Assembly (NCBI RefSeq): GCF_040954645.1
Contig: NC_092811.1
Location: forward strand, 83,523,063 to 83,587,062
Length of the DNA stretch: 64,000 nt
Direction of reading: 5' to 3'
Source: Diabrotica undecimpunctata
Taxonomy: Eukaryota > Arthropoda > Insecta > Coleoptera > Chrysomelidae
The notes beneath the pieces were generated by a model. That model saw only the letters and a program-made list of their open reading frames with translations. It was not told the origin of the DNA and searched no databases. Shown in pieces: positions 43,993 through 55,445 of the stretch; within the stretch, counting starts at the first letter, position 1; each line of letters starts with the position of its first letter. The translations under genes were made by a program, and so were the position numbers.

Positions 43993-45130
43993 GTTTTGAA
44001 CTATGTGTAACTAGTGGCAGCATTTTTGTGCTAAACAAATGAACAGTTGAATTAATTAGTTTAATTTCTTTATGTATAAATTATTGTATTGTTATGGAGT
44101 TAATGATCGCGATAGCTAATCAGTGATATTTTCTGTGAAATTAACATAATATTCGATTAGATTCTTATCTTTACTTTTTCCATGTAGTAATTCAGTAAAA
44201 TAATTGTACCTATAATTTTGTTTAAACAAAAGCTATAAATATCATTTAAACTCGTCCCTTTCGTGCCAGCTACAGAAGGTACCTATAATCTCTTATCGTT
44301 ATACTATAGATTTAATGTTCCAGGTGCATTTCTCCCCGAACCGTTCTCGAAATATTGTATCGCCGCATAACCGCTCCCATTCTCCCGACTTTTCAGTACG
44401 CTCGCCGCCGTCAAACAGAGAAAACCGACGCTGGGCGTCGTTCCAGATTCCTCGCACAATGTTTTGTAAGTTTTTTTACTCAATTTCAGATTTGGCTAAG
44501 GCAATCAATACTACTTTAGAATAATTACAGACTGTTCGTAGCGGCGTGTACGATAAATCATAGCTGTCTTAGTTCGATTTTTTAGTGAACTCTTTTCGAG
44601 TTAGCGAATTGTGCTACTTATGGAATATGCAACAAGCACAAGTAGATAAGTAGTAATCTTGTCACACAATTTTTGAGAAGAAATCGAGTATTTGTGGATT
44701 AAAACACTTAAATTTTAAGAAATATTTAACAGTTTTATTTAGAATTTATGCATGGTTTTGTGTCAAAATTTCCAAGTGCTTGATTGTTGGTGCTGTTCGA
44801 GAGAGTATCGATCTGAAGGATGCTGTGACCTTGTACTTAGTTATCTCATTATTTTACAAGGTCCTGATTTCACACTTTGAAAGTTGGGCGAGAGGTAGAT
44901 AAATGGGTAATAGGGTTGCAATTAACTTACATAGTTGAAGAGAAATTTATAATGGTCTCTTAATTTTTAAGTCGGATGTTATTTCTGTTTACTTTTACAA
45001 CTGGTATTAGTTCTGTTACAACATATCGATTTTAATTAAATCTTCAAAGTTTTTTTTTAATATTTTCTACTTTTAATTTTTCATAAAATTTGTATTTTCC
45101 AATTTTTTAGATCTCTTATGGAAATTATAC

Positions 45131-45131
<1 letters not shown>
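43993..45131. other. Unassigned; contains a GC-rich stretch 44315-44470
   Basis: Most is AT-rich with no recognised gene. 44315-44470 stands out for G+C and for a 69-codon frame rich in Arg, Ser and Pro (NRSRNIVSPHNRSHSPDF), ending near a TTTGTAAGTTTTTTT donor-like site at 44462. It could be an exon or the 5' part of an unknown repeat. I do not recognise it. Confidence 0.35.

Positions 45132-45191
<60 letters not shown>
45132..45191. repeat. (TA)n microsatellite
   Basis: 60 bp of TA upstream of two hammerhead-like motifs. Confidence 0.95.
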
Positions 45192-45195
<4 letters not shown>

Positions 45196-45398
45196 TATAT
45201 ACAGAGTAAAACTAAGTTTTACTATCTGTACCTAAATTTAAAAGAATTTTAGAATGTATTTTTGTCCATTATTTTATATTTTATATTTGTGTTATTAATG
45301 TTGAGTGTCTATGCTTTTACAAATAATCTCAACGACTAGTAAGTTGCACTGAAGAATTGTGATATTTTATAAATATTTACATTTATTTCTTATTACAG

Positions 45399-45438
45399 TG
45401 TCTTGAAAAAGGAATAAAACCATTCCGAAAGCTAGACA
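45399..45438 (+). ncRNA. Hammerhead-like motif G with UUGANAA core
   Basis: Stem I TGTC (45399-45402) with GACA (45435-45438); core TTGAAAA (45403-45409); stem II GGAAT (45411-45415) with ATTCC (45422-45426); GAAA (45427-45430); GC, U, A. Same double core change as motifs B, F and H. Confidence 0.45.
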
Positions 45439-45550
45439 AAAAGTCAATAGAGTGTTTCATTAATATCCCGGCCAATTTTCTGATATTGTAAAATATATAA
45501 AAAAAATTACAATAACAATAACTTTTTGTTACTAATCTTGTACATTTTAG

Positions 45551-45591
45551 AATCTTGACAAAGGTAAAGCTTTCCTTCCGAAACGTTGATT
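45551..45591 (+). ncRNA. Hammerhead-like motif H with UUGANAA core
   Basis: Stem I AATC (45551-45554) with GATT (45588-45591); core TTGACAA (45555-45561); stem II poor (GG.../...CC); GAAA (45580-45583); CG, U, U. The following 80 bp, up to the TA tract, recurs at 61335-61430, so this is the 3' end of a repeat family. Confidence 0.4.
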
Positions 45592-45664
45592 TCAATGGAC
45601 AATAAAATCTAGTTCCAAATTTATTATTACTTATTGAACCTAAATCTAATAAATCCAAGAAATA

Positions 45665-45670
<6 letters not shown>

Positions 45671-45736
<66 letters not shown>
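45671..45736. repeat. (TA)n microsatellite, left of the TIR element
   Basis: 66 bp of TA. The TIR unit 45740-47676 seems to have landed inside one TA tract, the other part being 47677-47735. Confidence 0.95.
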
Positions 45737-45738
<2 letters not shown>

Positions 45739-45739
45739 G

Positions 45740-45762
45740 TACCGTGGAGGTAAACAGTCGTA
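45740..45762 (+). repeat. Left terminal inverted repeat
   Basis: TACCGTGGAGGTAAACAG then TCGTA. Pairs with 47654-47676. Confidence 0.85.
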
Positions 45763-46200
45763 TATCCATAATGTATACATTTGTTGCAGGAAAACGCAAA
45801 ACAACTATAAAAAATTTTGTACTTCCATATTATTGAATTCAACATTATTGGTACATTACACTACGTAAATGGAAATCTATTACTAAATATTATTATTTTT
45901 AAAAAATGATTTACCTGGTGTACGATACTAGGAGTTACGACTTTTTACCTCTATATCTTCAAACAGGTAATATGCAAAATAAAAATCGTAAGTGATGACA
46001 AAAATATTATATTCTGTGTTTAAAAATGCAAAAACCAAATCACAATGTTTGAAACAAAAAAAAAATCGTTAAGTAGAAAAAATATAAAACCTAAATATTT
46101 TTACTTTAGTTGTCGCTGTCACCGTCACCTGTTTGCTGCTTTGAAATTGACAACTGTTGGTAGAAATTATGAAATTGCACCGGGATCCACTGGCAAAGCT

Positions 46201-47225
46201 TTAATAAATGTTGTTTTTTTTTGTGATACCTTTACAATTCATACGCATAGCAGGAAATTGATCAGGGAATGATACTTGAGTTCTGGCTGATCTTAGTACA
46301 TTCAAACTCACAAAATATTGGTTTGTAAAGTTTGTTTTATAAAAAATAGTTAACGACGACGCAGCGTGAATTTGAAACTGCACCACAGTTGTAATAAGGA
46401 ACTCTTGTTTTTCATTATTCCGTTTTTTACCAATACATGGTGAGTGAGGTTTGGCATACAATATTTCGAAATTTTTGAAATCCGATACCTCCATTTGCAT
46501 CACAGTTACACCTGTAGAGCGGATTATTTGCTGCCAGTCCCAAGGCGTAACGATTTCCATAGTTACTTGTTTTTTTAACGTCCTTTCAATTAAACCATGA
46601 ACATGGTCTGTCTCCATGTGGGTATGCGCTCTCAACAAAAACTTGTGGTCTATTGTTTTCAAATTTGGACATATTTTTAGTTGCCATAGGTAAGTGAACA
46701 TCACTGTGACAATTGTCCGACCAAATAATTAAATGTTCTACCGTAGAATTTGCAAGAACAATTTCACTGCACTTCAATAATGCTGAAGCAATTTCATGTC
46801 CACCCCTTCCAGCTTTCGATTCGTCTCACACCATGCAGTAAGCCTTGTTTGTGGTGGAATCATAAATTGTCAGGTTTAGTGTAGTAGAATTAAAGCTTTG
46901 ATTATTTGTCAGGTAAGGGGTTGGAAGACTTTTTGTATATGTCGATCATAATCACTTTGGTTCTATCAACTGGTAACTTACTTGTTATTTTGTCGTTCTT
47001 TTCAGTATACCTCATATCAGTGTCGTGAAGATGATCTTCATATTTCTGACGAACAGCAGCCGTTGCTTCATCTTGATCACCTTGTTTGAGTTGTTGACTA
47101 AATTAATCGCATGTATCAACTGAGGGAGTTTTGAATCCCAGGTTAAATTCAGTATTGAAATTTTTTTTATAAAGCTACATCTTGGCAGTTTCTGCTTTGG
47201 AAACTTCATCATCTTTATTAACATT
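46201..47225 (-). pseudogene. Transposase-like protein of the DUF7869 kind (broken)
   Basis: Read on the minus strand in several frames: FNLGFKTPSVDTC, GDQDEATAAVRQKYEDHLHD, KLPVDRTKVIMID, NLTIYDSTTNKAYCMV-like, then HLIIWSDNCHSD, KTIDHKFLLRAHTHMETDHV, HGLIER and VTPWDWQQIIRSTGV. This order (VDTCxxC, Asp-rich strand, SDNC, GHTHMExDxVHxxIE) is that of multicopy arthropod proteins that I recall as carrying DUF7869, function unproven. The two acidic boxes suggest an RNase H-fold transposase (inference). The last open piece is 46704-46201. At least five stops or shifts. Confidence 0.6.
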
Positions 47226-47488
47226 TTGCCAAATATAATTTGTACATTTTATCCGTTATTTAATTCAGGTTCATAATTTTAGACACCCTTGCACTAATTA
47301 ATTGACGTAAATGTTTGTTTTCATTAGAAGTCATGTTAATTCTAACGTCAGTAGAAGCAATAAAGTAAAATAATAACAATAGTAACACGTGGTAACACCC
47401 TCAACTAAATATCATTTAATGTAGAACTGGAGCTACGGTTGTTTACCACTACCGCATTCCAAAGCATACTATCGTGTACGCACGTACC

Positions 47489-47512
47489 TATGGATATACT
47501 ACTGTTTACCTC
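47489..47512 (-). repeat. Inner copy of the TIR at the right end
   Basis: TATGGATATACTACTGTTTA then CCTC, the reverse complement of 45747-45770 with one mismatch. Tandem end copies are common as transposase-binding sites. Confidence 0.8.
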
Positions 47513-47653
47513 AACTGACTAATGTAGTTGCGGTTGTTTTTAAACGACATATCTAGGCAACTAATAATGCTGGATGTATGATTCTTTTCCACCAGATGCT
47601 ATGAAAACCTGACAACAAGAGCGTCTTAACTCCATTTCGGCAAAAATTGGAGT

Positions 47654-47672
47654 TACGATTGTTTACCTCCAC

Positions 47673-47676
<4 letters not shown>
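47654..47676 (-). repeat. Right terminal inverted repeat
   Basis: TACGATTGTTTACCTCCACG then GTA; reverse complement of 45740-45762 with one mismatch. Confidence 0.85.

Positions 47677-47735
<59 letters not shown>
47677..47735. repeat. (TA)n microsatellite, right of the TIR element
   Basis: 59 bp of TA. Confidence 0.95.
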
Positions 47736-47737
<2 letters not shown>

Positions 47738-48760
47738 AACAGTATTTTTGGATTACTATAATTATAGAAAATATATATTTTTGTATAATAACAATTAATT
47801 TAACAAAATAACAACAAATTAACAAAGTGCATACAATACGTAATGTTAACAAAAAAAATTTGAAAATTTTGCAGTGACTGAGGTCCCCTTTATTTTTAGT
47901 TACATCCAAAATTCTGCAATGCATAGTTTTAATCAAGTTCAGGCAAAATTATGGTGTAATTAAATCCCATATTACTTGCAATTGTTGCTTCAATTCGTTG
48001 ACGGATTTTAAGAGAACAGTCTCTAGATGTACAAAATCTGAAAGTAGTTTTCTTATATTCTTCAAATAAAATATTTGAACAAACTTCTTTCCTCATTGTT
48101 GCCAGTTGATCTTCCAGTTTACAAACTTGGAGCTTTTAGCGGTAATTCTCATTTCTCAGATGTTTGGTATTATTTCAAAGACGTTGTTTTCTTGGATACC
48201 GGTGAGACAGTATTGGTGAAGTTTGCGTAATCTTTGTTAATGATCAGGAATTGAGATATGTTGAAGTGGTAAAGGCAGCAGCTGCGGAAAATTGTGACCT
48301 AAACAATGAAAGTATAGACATCCAACACCGAAAGCTTACAAATTATTCTTTGAAAGTCAGTCAACTTACTTTTTTGCCATAACTGTTATTTTATACTGTA
48401 TTTTAACTTGTAATAACTTTATTTTATTAAAAATGAGTATTCGCTGTAATTCTTAAACTTGAAATTGTTTTAAATGTATATTTTAACTTCTAACATCTGA
48501 ATACATAAATACTAATTGTTATTTTTCTCACCTTCCTGGATACTTTGAAAAAGTAAAAAAACTTTCATTTCATTTCGAAAATGTAGTTTTACAATTTTTA
48601 AAAGGCATATAAAAACATTTGTTTTTTATTTCTAGTAATTTTCCACTCAATATATAAATTCTATTATCAGCTGTTTATTGATTTTAAAGCTAAGAATTAC
48701 TTATATTTGTATTTCCAATTTAAAAGCATGTCAGTGCAATTATATTTAACAGAAGAGCAT
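47736..48760. other. Unassigned, with a possible coding scrap at 47936-48105 (-)
   Basis: On the minus strand 48105-47936 reads EDQLATMRKEVCSNILFEEY, then FRFCTSRDCSLKIRQRIEAT and GFNYTIILPELD: about 57 residues with protein-like composition that I do not recognise. The rest is AT-rich with no feature. Ends at the hAT target duplication (48761). Confidence 0.35.
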
Positions 48761-48768
48761 CGTCCTAT

Positions 48769-51700
48769 CAGTGGCGGCTCGTGGCTTGAGAGACAAGGTC
48801 GGCAAGGTATTTTTTGTCTCCTCAGATAGGTATACCGTCTTGTTTTTTATTTTTTTTTTGTTTTTTCCTATAAATTTAGAACCTAAACATGTTTATAAAT
48901 TAACTCAAGTCTACGTTGTTTGGAAGTAGCAAAATGGGTTATACCGTCATCGTAAAATTTATTAGAGTTTTGGAGAGATTTTAAAAGTTTTTTTTTATTG
49001 ACATTTGAGACAAGCTTGACATTCTCTCTTGTTTCATGGTATTTCGACAATAAGTTTTGATTCTTTTGAGGCAAGAGAAATCTCGTTCATTTGAGGCAGA
49101 CATTGGTGGTAATGAGAGAATTAATGACAATAATTTATTAATTTCGGTAACAGTTTGTTGTAATGAATTGCAGTATATAAAATTATACATATCTTGTAAC
49201 TTATCCCATCTTCCGAAAATATTTAGATCAGCATATAAAACTTTTAATTCATTTTCTAATTTTATTTTATTAAAGAATGATGGATAATTTTTAATTAACC
49301 TGTCTAATAAATATCTTGGAAATTCTTTGGCGTAACTTTTAAATTTTGAATCGTCAAAGAGGTCAAAAATTTGCAAATCTTCAAAATTCGAAAAACGAGT
49401 ATCTATTTGCATAATAATAGTATCCAAAATTTCAAAATATACTCGTTTTTCGATATCTGTTTCTGTGTCATGCCTTTGTCTTTTTTTTGGGGGTTCGGAA
49501 ATATCAAGCGAGTCCAAAACTTCACTGCGTATATACTGGAAATTACTATCATTACGAAAATCTCTGAGATTTTGCACCAGTCTTGTTATTCTATTTTTGG
49601 AATGAATAATGTCAGTTAAAATGATTTTGAACAACATTGAATATCAAATCGGTTTGGGTAAACACTTTCTTAAAAATATTTAAAAGTATGTTAAAAGAAT
49701 AATCATTTAATAAAGTTTTCAAACCGATTGGTTCACGGATCGAGATATCATCACTTTGAAAATCGTCGCATTCAATAATAAAATCAAAAACTTCCAAAAG
49801 CTGTTCACGAAAATCTGCTACAGTGAAAACTAACCGAGATTGAAAATTCCATCGCGTCTGACAAACTGTTGGCATTTTTTTCGAAACAAACCGTTCTAAA
49901 ACATTAGTCCGTTTAGGTAAGCTTGAGAAAAATGAAGCAAATCCGCTTAAACTGGCAAAAAAGACGACATTCTTTAATTTTTTTACATGTATCCTGCAAA
50001 ACTAAATTCATTCTACGCGCATGACAGTGAGTAAATAAAGCTTGCGGTGCAATAGTTTTAACTTTTGCCTGGAGACCATTTAATTCACCAGACATTACGG
50101 CAGCGCCGTCATAAGTTTGTCCTACCAATTTATTTTTGATATCAAAAAATTTTAATCTGTCCTTTAAAACACCAAAAATATATTCTGCCTTATGGCTTTT
50201 ACTCACGTCTGTAAAACCTAAAAACCTCTCATAGATATTACCACGTAACGCGTATCGAACAACAATTGATAATTGTGAATGACATGATATGTCGGTAGTT
50301 TCATCTACTTCTAGTGAAAAGCAAATGGTTTCCTGAATCTCAGATTCAATAACGTTACTCAAAATGTAACTAATTGATTCTATTAATTCATTCTGGATTG
50401 TTTTAGATACACCGCTAAATGTCTTCGAATCAGAAAGTAAATTAGAAAATTCCAAATCGGATTTCTTAAACATTTTTATTAGTTCTCTATAATTACCTAT
50501 AATTACCTTGATTTAACGAATGCACCGATTCATTGTGTCCCCTAAAAGATAATTCCTGAAAATCTTAAAAAAATTACAATATCAATTAAACGACGTAAAA
50601 CTGCGTGATTATTTTTTACAATTTCGTTATGTTTAATAGCATTTTCACGTTGGGCATTATCTAATGAAACATAGATATTTTGTTTTCCAAATAAATCTAA
50701 TTTAATGTTGCTGTAAGTATGATCTTTCGAAATATCATGTTTATGTAAAGCCCTAAATAATTCCTTTAAATTATCGTAACCAGATTCACACCACGGATTT
50801 TGATGTTTGCCCCGGATTTGTCGAAAATAAAATGTAAGGCCAACAGAAAAGTTTGTTTTTTATTTCACTCCCGGTAAGCCATGAGTACTTGCTGTACCAA
50901 TTATCTGAAAATGATCTATTACTTCCCTTACTCGCACTAATATTTATAAGCCGGGACATTTTAGGCAAAGGACGCCCCTTATTTTTAATAACAATTTGTT
51001 CTTCGTATGGAATAGATGAAAACCCATTATGCAAAATATAATTTACAATATCAGACTTATCAATACTTACAGTTTCTCCCATGGCTTGCATTTTTTAGGT
51101 TAATTTACCTGAATTTGTTTACACTTTAATTTAAAAAAAACTTCTATGTCAAACCCTTTAACCTTTAACTATTTACGGCAGACGTAACGTATCACAGTAT
51201 TACTTTAGAAAATAAAAATAAATCACATAAAGAAAGGCTAGTTCGTGCACTGAATATCACTTCACTTTACTACTTACGTTCTTATATGAAATAACATTTC
51301 ATCCCGCGCTCGCAATGTACAGTTCGCGACCAATCACCAATCTAAATGAAGCATCGGCAAATTTAATTTTGCCGTACTTGGTAATTAAGTTCATATGGAA
51401 AGAAATGTATATTTGGTTGCTAATCAACTAATATTCCGTTGATTTTTACAAGTAAATCGTCAAGGTTGGGATCGGCTCGCCGAAAACGCAAAACGTGCCT
51501 TTTTAAGAATCCACAGGCGGATGGATGTCTCCGATATCGGATCATCAATTCGAAAAGTGTCTACGCAGGGTCACTTAACGCTCAGATTGGACGAATTCTT
51601 TTAAAAACCATGAATAAAATTTAGTCTGGTCGAATTGGTCGAATTCTTTTAAAAACCATGAATAAAATTTAGTCTTTATTATCTCATTATCTCACAGATA

Positions 51701-51855
51701 TTTTTTTATTTCACAAAAACAAATGACATCAACTGATTACCTGCCACAATTAATTATTGAAATACTGATTAAATTAAATATTAAAAAAATCTATAATATC
51801 TATAAAGGTGTGGGTCGGCACTGCCGACCCTGCCGACCCTGACCGGCCGCCACTG
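48769..51855 (-). mobile_element. hAT transposon with perfect 8-bp target duplication
   Basis: The ends CAGTGGCGGCTCGTG (48769) and GGCCGCCACTG (to 51855) are inverted repeats starting CAGTGGCGG, as in ZMYM1-like hAT elements. CGTCCTAT stands at 48761-48768 and again at 51856-51863, an exact 8-bp duplication. Subterminal GGTCGGCA words are repeated at both ends (GCCGACC three times at 51812-51840). 3087 bp; carries a minus-strand transposase with frameshifts. Confidence 0.93.
48883..51091 (-). pseudogene. hAT transposase (ZMYM1-like)
   Basis: On the minus strand: ATG 51091, then a TTF-type zinc-finger entry (NKGRPLPKMSRLINISASKG, NWYSKYSWLTGSEIKNKLFC). The DUF4371-like part is 50473-49913 with CFSLEVDETTDISCHSQLSI (first Asp), LVGQTYDGAAVMSGELNGLQ (second Asp) and THCHARRMNLVLQDT. 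Then 49875-49612 and 49637-48981 with the dimerisation end LSLPPMSASNERDFSCLKRI (Glu region). Frameshifts at about 50480-50790, 49910 and 49630 break it. Cuts and pastes by a DDE mechanism in the family. Confidence 0.88.
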
Positions 51856-52023
51856 CGTCCTATGTCGTGTAACCGCAAGTTTGCATCTTAAGGCGACTAC
51901 AGACACAACTGCAAGCTTGTCCAGCATGCTGGTTCAATCTTTTTGTACAAGTATGCACAATTTGCCTTTAGCACCACACGTACAAGTATGCTTAATAAAG
52001 ATGGAGGTAGCTTAATAAAATAT

Positions 52024-52080
52024 GTCGAGCTCGGACGATGATACGTTCGCTTTGGCCGCTTTTGTTCTTGTAAAAAAAAA
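52024..52080 (+). pseudogene. Harbinger transposase, first residues
   Basis: MSSSDDDTFALAAFVLVKKK, an acidic then hydrophobic start as seen in Harbinger transposases of insects. The rest of the DDE domain is deleted. Confidence 0.5.
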
Positions 52081-52189
52081 ATAAAATCACGAATAAAAAA
52101 GAGTACCGTGTAGTGTAAACAATAGTTGATGAAAAGAAATACCTATTTTCACATTAGCTTACTAGACTTAGACTAGACTAGTCACTAGA

Positions 52190-52490
52190 AAGTGTGGGCT
52201 CATAACGTTCATCTGCATCCATTCCAGAGTGATCCGCATTTTCAACTTTTTTATTTTCTCTTTTATAATTAGTCTGGAAAGAGTTTATTTTTTTTTTAAA
52301 ACTGCAACCTTGTCGGCATTAACGTCAATTAACCTATATTTTTCTTATAATATTTTTTATGCTGTACCCCTCTTTGGCTTTGTTATGATAATCTTTGGAT
52401 TTAATGTGCCAAAGATATGGCTGATTTTGCTATTCTTGAATAAACTCTTCCACTAAATCACGGTTAACCTTTTTGAGATCACTGGTCATG
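52190..52490 (-). pseudogene. Harbinger MADF/Myb-like protein, fragment
   Basis: On the minus strand: MTSDLKKVNRDLVEEFIQE, stop, QNQPYLWHIKSKDYHNKAKR and KKYYKKN. This is the start of a MADF (Myb/SANT-like) domain, the second ORF of PIF/Harbinger elements, which helps the transposase reach the nucleus and bind DNA. Convergent with the transposase scrap. Confidence 0.6.
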
Positions 52491-52758
52491 ACGAAAATTA
52501 CTCAAATGCTACCTCACAAAGCAACACAACGGACGCCAACTTGTTCAAGCGTGAAAATCTTGGGTACATACGTACCGTTTTGCTGGCGCGAGCGCGCTTA
52601 ATTCAAGCATGCATAATTAAGATCCTTTCAATCCTCAAGCCGCTTGTACAATCACAAAGCTTGCACCATATTTCCCTACAAACACTTAAGCGTGCTTGTA
52701 CAAAAAGATTGAAGAAGCATGCTGGACAAGCTTGCATGTGTGTCTGTAGCCGCCTTTA

Positions 52759-53004
52759 GGTGTTCACTTCACACTATCAAAAATATTTGGACTATGTTCA
52801 TTATGGAAATATTCCTAATCCATCATATGTATGTATCTTTTTCTAGTATTGTATATAACTTTCTGAAAATGTTCTTTTTTTTATCCTATATTTTAATTCA
52901 GTACATTCCAAGTATAATATGTTAATCCAAGAATAGAAAAATTAACCCGGTATAATTTATTTTATTATTTAAATAGATTAAATTATTTCAAATTTACTAA
53001 ATTA
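52759..53004. other. AT-rich spacer, no gene seen
   Basis: Nothing recognised between the Harbinger remnant and the GAA-type tail (as TTC) of the next LINE. Confidence 0.5.
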
Positions 53005-54062
53005 TTCTTCTTCTTCTTCTTCCTTTGCCCTATCCGTTTCGGACGTTGGCTATTAACAAAATTTTGTTTACGGCACCTCTGAACAGTTCGGTCGATGTTA
53101 GTCCGAACCATTGTCGCAGGTTATGCATCCATGAGTGTCGTCTTCTTCCCGGCCCCCTCCTACTGTCGATTCTTCCTTGGACTATTAACTGTAGCAGCCG
53201 GTACTTAGTATGCCTCATGACATGTCCGAAGTACTCAAGCTTCCGTTTCTTTACGGTGAAGATTATTTCTTTTCTTTTGCCTATTTTCTGCATTACTTCC
53301 ACGTTAGTGATGTGGTCTGTCCAGGATATCCGAAGAATACGGCGATATATCCACAGCTCAAAGGATTCTAGTTTCTTCAGGGTGACTTCCGTTGTGGTCC
53401 ATGCCTCTGCTCCATAGAATAAGACCGGGAAGACATAACACTTGACCAGTCTTAATTTTAGTTCCATTGAGATTTTGCTTGTGAACCACTTTTTCATATT
53501 GTTGAACGCGTTTCGCGCTTTTTCAATTCGTGATGTTATTTTTTGTTGACTGGTCCCATTTTGTGTTGACTGTGGTTCCAAGGTATGTGTATGTCTCCAC
53601 TTGTTCTATTTTTCGGTTGTTTAATGTCAATTGCATCGGAGGTTGTTGTGTTCTGCTGATGAGCATGCATTTAGTTTTGGTTGTATTGAGTTCTAAACCA
53701 TATTCTTGACTTGCTGTGTGTATGCTTTGCATGAGTTTTTGAAGCTCGTTGCAGTCATTTGCGATAATAACTGTGTCGTCAGCATATCTAATATTATTGA
53801 TTACCTCTCCGTTTACTTTGATACCCTCCGAAACTTCTCCCAGTGCTTCTCTGAAGATTTGTTCAGAGTATATATTGAACAGGAGTGGCGAGAGGACGCA
53901 TCCCTGTCGTACACCCTTTTTAATATCTATCTTCCCACTGTGTAAGTTGCCATCTTTATCTCAGCACTTTGGTTCCAATAGAGACTGGTTATTATGCGCA
54001 GATCCTTGCCATCAATATGCATCTTCCTGAGCATTTCTAAATTATTAACCTCTTCAAATTTA
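53005..54062 (-). pseudogene. RTE-like LINE E, RT and C-terminus (minus strand)
   Basis: Tail TTC repeats at 53008-53023. On the minus strand: GCVLSPLLFNIYSE (RT), NIRYADDTVIIAND (YADD at about 53772-53790), thumb LELNTTKTKCMLISRTQQ, a frameshift at 53530, then FYGAEAWTTTEVTLKKLESF, ELWIYRRILRISWTDHITN, KRKLEYFGHVMRHTKYRLLQ, the closing GRRRHSWMHNLRQWFG and VNKILLIANVRNG. 5'-truncated at about 54060. Confidence 0.85.
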
Positions 54063-54690
54063 AATTACGGTTCTGTCGTAGCTTGTCACAAATTTCTTAA
54101 TCCGAGCCTGTGTTGTCCGTTTTAAATACGGCGATCACGTGCATCTGAGAGAGGTCATTCTGATTATTATTTATTTTGTGCTTTTACTCTGGACTCATCA
54201 CTACATTTTATTGCATCTCATCGTGAATGTAATCTTTATGCTTTTTTGACCATTTTAACCTATTTTGATTCTGTTGTAATGTTAAAAGTGACTATTCTTC
54301 AACCTGAATCAAAATAAATTTTTTTAAAAATATTTCGTACTGATTTAGTTAACTATATAACTTACTTTGTACCAACTAAATCCCAATTTGTGGGATTCTC
54401 TGCACGTCATTTCACAAAACACTTAACTCTAGATAAGTTGCGTGGCGATTTTTCACTAATAATTGGTCTTAACGCCCTTCGAAGTGCTTCAGATATTTTA
54501 TTAATTTTGACATTTCTAGGTTTTGTGACGACCGAATCTATAGTTTTGTATCTTCTGACTATAATTCTCCCACTAAACCATACAACTGAAACATATTCGC
54601 GTTTTCCGAATTGAATTTTTCAGAATTAAAAAATATACTGATGATTGAACACATTTTCTCATCGCTAACACAAAATACATTTGAGATTAC
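54063..54690 (-). pseudogene. Tc1/mariner-like transposase (copy T3, same family as T1)
   Basis: Minus-strand words match those at 11953-12520: RRYKTIDSVVTKPRNV, SEALRRALRPII-like, then after an intron-like gap CSDESR and neighbours. Helix-turn-helix part 54680-54380, catalytic start 54300-54130. Heavily mutated and truncated like T1, next to a LINE. Confidence 0.65.
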
Positions 54691-54986
54691 GAGCTTTAAC
54701 AACTAAATGTTTGGATAAACGCAAATTTATTGAAATAATACATTAAACTCTATCTTTAATAACAAAATATTGAAATGGCTCGGTCTCTATAAACTTTGAA
54801 TTGCAGCGTTATCGGCAAAATAAACGAAAATATTGCATAACGTCGTGACAACTAAATGTTCGGACAATTCAAGAAATTACTATTCTAATATTGGGTTACA
54901 TCGCCATGCGCCTTTAAAACCGCGGCAATCCTGTCTGGCATTGTTCGTACTAAGGATCTACACAAGTAAGAGTTGGAACTATCCCA

Positions 54987-55445
54987 TCAGTTATCTAATT
55001 TATTCTTCAAATCGGCAACGTTTCTCTGGTTATTATTACGCAATTTTTGTTTTATGTTATGCCATAATGTCTCAATTACATTAAGGTCTAGACTGTTCAA
55101 AAGCCATGAGAGGACGTTAATGTTATTGTATTCAAAACATTTTTTACTCGTTTTCGCTGTATGGCATGCAGCACCGTCTTGCTGGAATATAAAATTCAAG
55201 TCCTGCTAGAGATCGTGATCACTTGGTAAAAGACTATTTTTTAAAATTTCTTGTTACTTTAATTGTGCTTTTCACCACCTCATATCTTCCTACACCAGCT
55301 GATCACACGCACCCCCAAATCATAATTCCTTTGGGACACTTCACAGTTCTTTAGAGGCAATCTGTATGGAATTATTCATTTTTAGTTTTGATAAACCGTT
55401 TTCGAAAGTCTCCCGTGCAAATATCAAACTTACATTCGTCAGTTA
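54987..55445 (-). pseudogene. Tc1-like transposase, catalytic part
   Basis: On the minus strand: LTDECKFDICTGDFRKRF (first Asp), KGIMIWGCVRSAGVGRYEVV, then NFIFQQDGAACHTAKTSKKC (second Asp) and LNSLDLNVIETLWHNIKQKL (Glu), ending DLKNKLDN. Several frameshifts; the last 70 residues are open in 55199-54987. Confidence 0.78.

Larger units (their letters stand above)
45740..47676 (-). mobile_element. TIR-bounded DNA element with DUF7869-like gene
   Basis: Inverted ends at 45740-45762 and 47654-47676 (TACCGTGGAGGTAAACA..., one mismatch in 23). A further copy of the left end (24 bp, one mismatch) lies inverted inside the right end at 47489-47512, and related words (GTTGTTTACC, GGAGTTACGA) recur at 45930 and 47420. 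Between them lies a broken gene on the minus strand. TA repeats flank both sides, so the target site (TA or longer) cannot be measured. Confidence 0.75.
51891..52755. mobile_element. PIF/Harbinger remnant with TTA duplication
   Basis: Terminal inverted repeats of about 65 bp (AGGCGACTACAGACACA at 51891; the reverse complement of the right end reads AGGCGGCTACAGACACA), flanked by TTA at 51888-51890 and 52756-52758: the 3-bp TWA duplication typical of PIF/Harbinger. 865 bp inside, with scraps of both Harbinger ORFs. Shortened and non-autonomous. Confidence 0.85.

Noticed and set aside
45383..45658. 91-codon minus-strand frame
   Set aside because: It overlaps two structured hammerhead-like motifs and a repeat tail on the plus strand, and has no recognisable protein pattern.
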